17,392 nucleotides of DNA. Source: JBKHDT01 sp049974825. GTDB taxonomy: Bacteria > Pseudomonadota > Gammaproteobacteria > Halothiobacillales > Halothiobacillaceae. A program made the translations under genes and the position numbers. The notes under the pieces are model-generated. The model searched no databases. It saw only the letters and a list, made by a program, of their open reading frames with translations, and was not told the DNA's origin. How positions within the stretch are numbered: the stretch's first letter is position 1; each line of letters begins with the position of its first letter. The stretch lies in assembly GCA_049974825.1 (NCBI GenBank), contig JBNGDJ010000048.1, positions 1 through 17,392 on the forward strand, in the 5' to 3' direction. Below are positions 15,001-17,392 of this stretch, piece by piece.

Positions 15001-17251
15001 CCAGCGCAGCGAGGCCCACCTGCGCCAGCTTTCTCTGGCCTTGGAACAGAGCCCCGAAAGCGTCGTGATCACCGACCTCGAGGCCAAAATCCTTTTCGTG
15101 AACGAAGCCTTTGTCCGGATTACCGGCTACACCCCGGAAGAGGTGATTGGCAAAAACCCGTCAATACTCCAGTCCGGGCGCACGCCGGCAAGTCACTACG
15201 AGCAGATGTGGCGCTGCCTGACCGAGGGCCGGCCCTGGAAGGGCGAGTTCTACAACCGGCGCAAGGACGGCACGGAGTTTGTCGAGTTCGGGCACGTCGC
15301 GCCACTCAGGCAACCCGATGGACAGATCAGTCACTACGTGGCGGTCAAGGACGACATCACCGAGAAGAAACGCCTTGCCGAGGAGCTGGACCGGCATCGT
15401 CATCACCTTGAGGGTCTGGTTGCCGAGCGCACCGGCCAGCTCGAGGAGGCTCGCGCGCGCGCCGATGCCGCCAACCAGGCCAAGAGCGCCTTCCTGGCGA
15501 ACATGAGTCACGAGATTCGCACACCGCTCAACGCCATCGTGGGCTTGATCTACCTGCTGCGCGAGGCCTGTCAGGACGAGCTGCAGCGGCGCAAGCTCAG
15601 CCAGATCGACAAGGCCGCCCGCCATCTGCTGGCGATCATCAACGACATCCTGGATCTTTCAAAGATCGAAGCCGGCAAGCTGCAGCTGGACACTCGGGAC
15701 TTCCACCTCTCGGCCGTGCTCGATCACCTGCGCTCAGTGATGGTCGAGGCGGTGCGGGCCAAGGGCCTGACGCTCGACATTGACCCCGACGCCGTTCCGC
15801 AGTGGCTGCACGGGGACCCCACGCGGCTGCGCCAGGCATTGCTGAATCTGGTGGGCAATGCCGTGAAATTTACGGAAAAGGGCGGGGTCGAAGTCCGGGC
15901 CCGGGTGCTCGACAGCGACGAGAAGCACATCCATGTCCGGTTCGAAGTGCAGGACAGCGGTGTCGGGATTCCGGAAGAACGACTTGGAAGGCTGTTCCAG
16001 CCCTTTGAGCAGGCCGACAGTTCCACCACCCGCGAATATGGCGGCACGGGGCTCGGACTGGCGATTACCCGGCGTCTGGTTGAACTGATGGGCGGAACCA
16101 TTGGCGTGACCAGTCAGCCCGGCGCCGGCAGCCTGTTCTGGATCGAGGTTCCCCTGGCACCGGGCGAGGGCAGCCCGCCCGAACTGGACAGTGATGCGCT
16201 GGCTGAGCACTTCGATCCATCGTCGTTCGAACGTTTTGGCGGTGCCCGGGTCCTGCTGGCCGAGGACAACCTCGTGAACCGGGAGGTGGCAGCGGAGCTG
16301 ATCGGCGCGGTCGGCCTGCAGTTCGACACCGCGGAGGATGGCCAGATCGCACTTGAGTTGGCGCAGGATCACCGCTACGACCTGGTGCTGCTCGACGTGC
16401 AGATGCCGCGGCTGGACGGGTTGTCCGTTGCACGCCGACTGCGAGGGATGCCCGGTTACGGCAGAGTCCCGATTCTGGCGATGACCGCCAATGTCTTCGA
16501 GGAAGATCGCCATGCGGCGCTGGAAGCCGGCATGAACGACTTCATTCCCAAGCCCGTTGAGCCTTCGGTGCTTTACGCCAAGATGCTGCGCTGGCTGGGA
16601 GGGCACCCGGAGCGCGAGGATGGCAGCCTTCCTGCCCGGTCCGCCGAAGTCGACCCCCGCATGGTTCTGGATGAAGTGCGGGGCGTGGCGACGCTGGCCG
16701 GCAATCGCAAGGCTTACCTGACGTTGCTCCAGCGGTTTCTGAACGAGCACCGGACCGACCCGGAGCGCCTGCTCGGCCTGTTCGCCCATGGTGACAACCA
16801 GGCAGCCGAGGCGCTTTCGCATGCGCTCAAGGGTGCAGCAGCCAACCTGGGTGCCGGCGAAGTGGCCGACCTGGCCTCGCGGATCCAGCATGATGCGGCT
16901 GATCACCCGGCCTCGGAGACGCTCAAGGCACGTTGCCGCGACCTGGACGAGGCCATGGATCGTCTGGCGACGCAAATCGCAGCGCTGGTAGAGGCCGAGC
17001 CGGCTTCGACGGCGGACGATGCGGGGCCTCGGTCCGACGATCAGACAGCCCCGGCCGATGACGCGCTGCTTGAACAGTTGAAAACTGCACTGGCGGACGA
17101 CGACGTGGAAGCCGTTGCCTTGATCGAGCACCACGAGAAGGCCTTGCTTGCCCGGCTTGGGCACCGACAGTTCAGTGAAATGGCCCGATGCGCGTCTGAC
17201 TTCGACTTCCCGCGTGCCTTGGCAGTGCTTGCCGAAGCAATGGATTCCTGA
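12077..17251 (+). CDS. Membrane hybrid histidine kinase, PAS/GAF multi-sensor with REC and Hpt
   Basis: A 1724-residue inner-membrane sensor kinase. Four TM segments are visible (about 18-42, 57-76, 98-118, 384-404). TM1-TM2 resemble a two-helix module common at the N-terminus of PAS proteins, and the 265 residues between TM3 and TM4 form a periplasmic Cache/CHASE-like sensor. Cytoplasmic order: PAS (about 432-550), PAS_3-like (556-675), PAS (690-805), GAF (818-976), PAS (980-1096), coiled coil, HisKA with H1145 in NMSHEIRTPLN, HATPase with N1261, DSGVGI and GGTGLGLAI, receiver with D1397 and phospho-acceptor D1440 and K1492, then Hpt with H1582 in SHALKGAAANLGA. A helical tail (1660-1724) of a kind seen in other hybrid kinases ends the protein. 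All phosphorelay residues are present. It lies 24 bp after the HD-GYP regulator, its likely target. The input signal is unknown. Confidence 0.96.
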   Translation: MDPAESRARRVGLVRARALAAALIYAALATIWIVSSDLLVSAALQEPSSLTWANTAKGIAFVLVTTAALFLMLLHFGRLGHGDERLGEDRAADVRTRWIVVGLLVVFSTIGGLGLKSLVSQGREAGIERLDLLAGAVAAQVGEWREARVEQLKLLARAQPFHRLSRDGLISGDPRSESQARARLSALRETTGAAAVLLLNDQGQPLLSSGKPVEVGRVLDEQRREALKSGVVEETGFYRVGGTKGEGVYLDLVIDMNGEGALAGATMVLRLGLESLRLPGLMSWSTNGGELRIWLVSLGRGLVLESGEAADGNGVLASRDARPIQAALSEQARLDDDGLPIHQWQSAEGVAFLGVSRPVPGMDLRVVAAFDERRWLDAIGDELLWAGMVLLMALLGGLSALGLWQMQRRAATAEAQTQARAQIDAERVRRLAIAERYTDLVENARDIFLVFDDEGRVIEANQAAEGAYGLDRETLLTRSITDLRAPQTLDSLEDEWQSADDRHGVLFQTWHRRADGSTFPVEVSSRRVEIDGRSCRQSIIRDISERKATQRRLDANERLLAIAGRIMRFGGWTVDLETYESAWSDEVCRIHGMPKGTRIPAEEGINFYAPESRERIRAVFTACAREGVPYDEELQIIDAQGIRHWVRTTGEALRDDQGRIVAVQGAFQDVTQAHEARIRLEQSEQALREREEQLQLLIEHSPAALAMFDRQMNYLATSRRWRETYGRGDEEQVGVNHYSVFPDIGDARRWAHQQALAGEVVRAEEDRIDWADGRSQWLNWETRPWYGPDGEVGGVIIFSLDVTEQHLAREKLALQARRSEALLALPRWAERMDERTFMQQALEVAEDLTGSEISFVHFVNGDEETIELVTWSRRTLETYCDVVHDSHYPISEAGIWADALRRREPVVVNDYPGYPDKNDLPEGHAHLQRMVSVPVVEHGRVVMIAGVGNKAADYDDLDTETVQLIAEQVWRIVQRQRSEAHLRQLSLALEQSPESVVITDLEAKILFVNEAFVRITGYTPEEVIGKNPSILQSGRTPASHYEQMWRCLTEGRPWKGEFYNRRKDGTEFVEFGHVAPLRQPDGQISHYVAVKDDITEKKRLAEELDRHRHHLEGLVAERTGQLEEARARADAANQAKSAFLANMSHEIRTPLNAIVGLIYLLREACQDELQRRKLSQIDKAARHLLAIINDILDLSKIEAGKLQLDTRDFHLSAVLDHLRSVMVEAVRAKGLTLDIDPDAVPQWLHGDPTRLRQALLNLVGNAVKFTEKGGVEVRARVLDSDEKHIHVRFEVQDSGVGIPEERLGRLFQPFEQADSSTTREYGGTGLGLAITRRLVELMGGTIGVTSQPGAGSLFWIEVPLAPGEGSPPELDSDALAEHFDPSSFERFGGARVLLAEDNLVNREVAAELIGAVGLQFDTAEDGQIALELAQDHRYDLVLLDVQMPRLDGLSVARRLRGMPGYGRVPILAMTANVFEEDRHAALEAGMNDFIPKPVEPSVLYAKMLRWLGGHPEREDGSLPARSAEVDPRMVLDEVRGVATLAGNRKAYLTLLQRFLNEHRTDPERLLGLFAHGDNQAAEALSHALKGAAANLGAGEVADLASRIQHDAADHPASETLKARCRDLDEAMDRLATQIAALVEAEPASTADDAGPRSDDQTAPADDALLEQLKTALADDDVEAVALIEHHEKALLARLGHRQFSEMARCASDFDFPRALAVLAEAMDS

Positions 17252-17305
17252 CAGCCGGACCAGGCGAAGCTGCAACCCGCGGCCCAACTCACCGCCCTCG
17301 CTCCT

Positions 17306-17354
17306 CGTTCCCAAGCGCTGCTTGGGAATGCCCACCTGGCCTGCTCTGCAGGCC
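17306..17354. repeat. Tandem REP-like palindromes downstream of the kinase
   Basis: Two hairpins with three-base loops follow each other. TTCCCAAGC/GCTTGGGAA (17308-17316 and 17320-17328) has loop GCT and is flanked by one further G-T and one C-G pair. GGCCTGC/GCAGGCC (17338-17344 and 17348-17354) has loop TCT. A short GCCAC/GTGGC palindrome comes directly after. There is no T-run, so this is not a textbook terminator. From memory, the two-hairpin layout with TTCCCA..C-triloop-G..TGGGAATGC resembles a dispersed extragenic repeat found in many gammaproteobacterial genomes and thought to belong to the REP class mobilised by RAYT enzymes. No RAYT gene is in the window. The rest of 17252-17392 shows no gene. 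Confidence 0.6.
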
Positions 17355-17392
17355 CAGCCACTGTGGCCGGGCGGGGCGGCACGGCGCGAAAT

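Noticed and set aside
15734..17335. 533-codon minus-strand ORF opposite the kinase
   Set aside because: It mirrors the HATPase, REC and Hpt regions of the kinase and has no recognisable protein features.
1..17392. CRISPR array, tRNA/rRNA genes, transposase or integrase, toxin-antitoxin or phage-defence genes
   Set aside because: Looked for in spacers and open frames on both strands. No regularly spaced direct repeats, cloverleaf, IS ends or matching protein motifs were seen. The helicase and nuclease pair is better explained as housekeeping repair than as a defence island.

Overview
The window looks like chromosomal DNA of a GC-rich gammaproteobacterium. The evidence is the fused two-domain MnmC, a YoaA/DinG-type helicase and GC-rich codon choice throughout. 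A halophilic or sulfur-oxidising Chromatiales-like or Xanthomonadales-like lineage is a guess; nothing here fixes the genus. I see no phage, transposase, CRISPR, rRNA or tRNA genes. Positions 3521-3620 are 100 Ns, an assembly gap of unknown true length.

Left part (1-4113). Two tandem palindromes (4-55) precede a plus-strand 2OG-Fe(II) oxygenase. It converges on a minus-strand pair: a GGDEF diguanylate cyclase followed by a TviB/WbpO-type UDP-hexosamine dehydrogenase that makes an acidic polysaccharide precursor. Beyond the gap, also on the minus strand, is a small PilZ (c-di-GMP receptor) protein. Second-messenger synthesis, a receptor and a sugar-nucleotide enzyme therefore lie side by side.

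Middle part (4288-10777). Five closely packed plus-strand genes form a probable operon: yjbQ, mnmC, a TPR lipoprotein, a YoaA-like Fe-S helicase, and a 469-residue protein joining a DnaQ-like DEDDh exonuclease to a UvrC/Cho-like GIY-YIG nuclease. yjbQ/mnmC and helicase/nuclease overlap. A TTGACA box overlapping the mnmC stop may give the last three genes their own promoter.

Right part (10955-17251). A REC-HD-GYP response regulator with an intact c-di-GMP phosphodiesterase site lies 24 bp before a 1724-residue membrane hybrid histidine kinase. The kinase runs 4 TM, periplasmic sensor, PAS x3, GAF, PAS, HisKA, HATPase, REC, Hpt. The likely circuit is a phosphorelay from kinase through Hpt to the HD-GYP regulator, lowering c-di-GMP. 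After the kinase come tandem palindromes (17306-17354) resembling a dispersed REP-type repeat.

No single element is clearly an undescribed system. The best leads are the translationally coupled helicase/dual-nuclease pair and the density of c-di-GMP functions (cyclase, receptor, phosphodiesterase, controlling kinase) within 15 kb.
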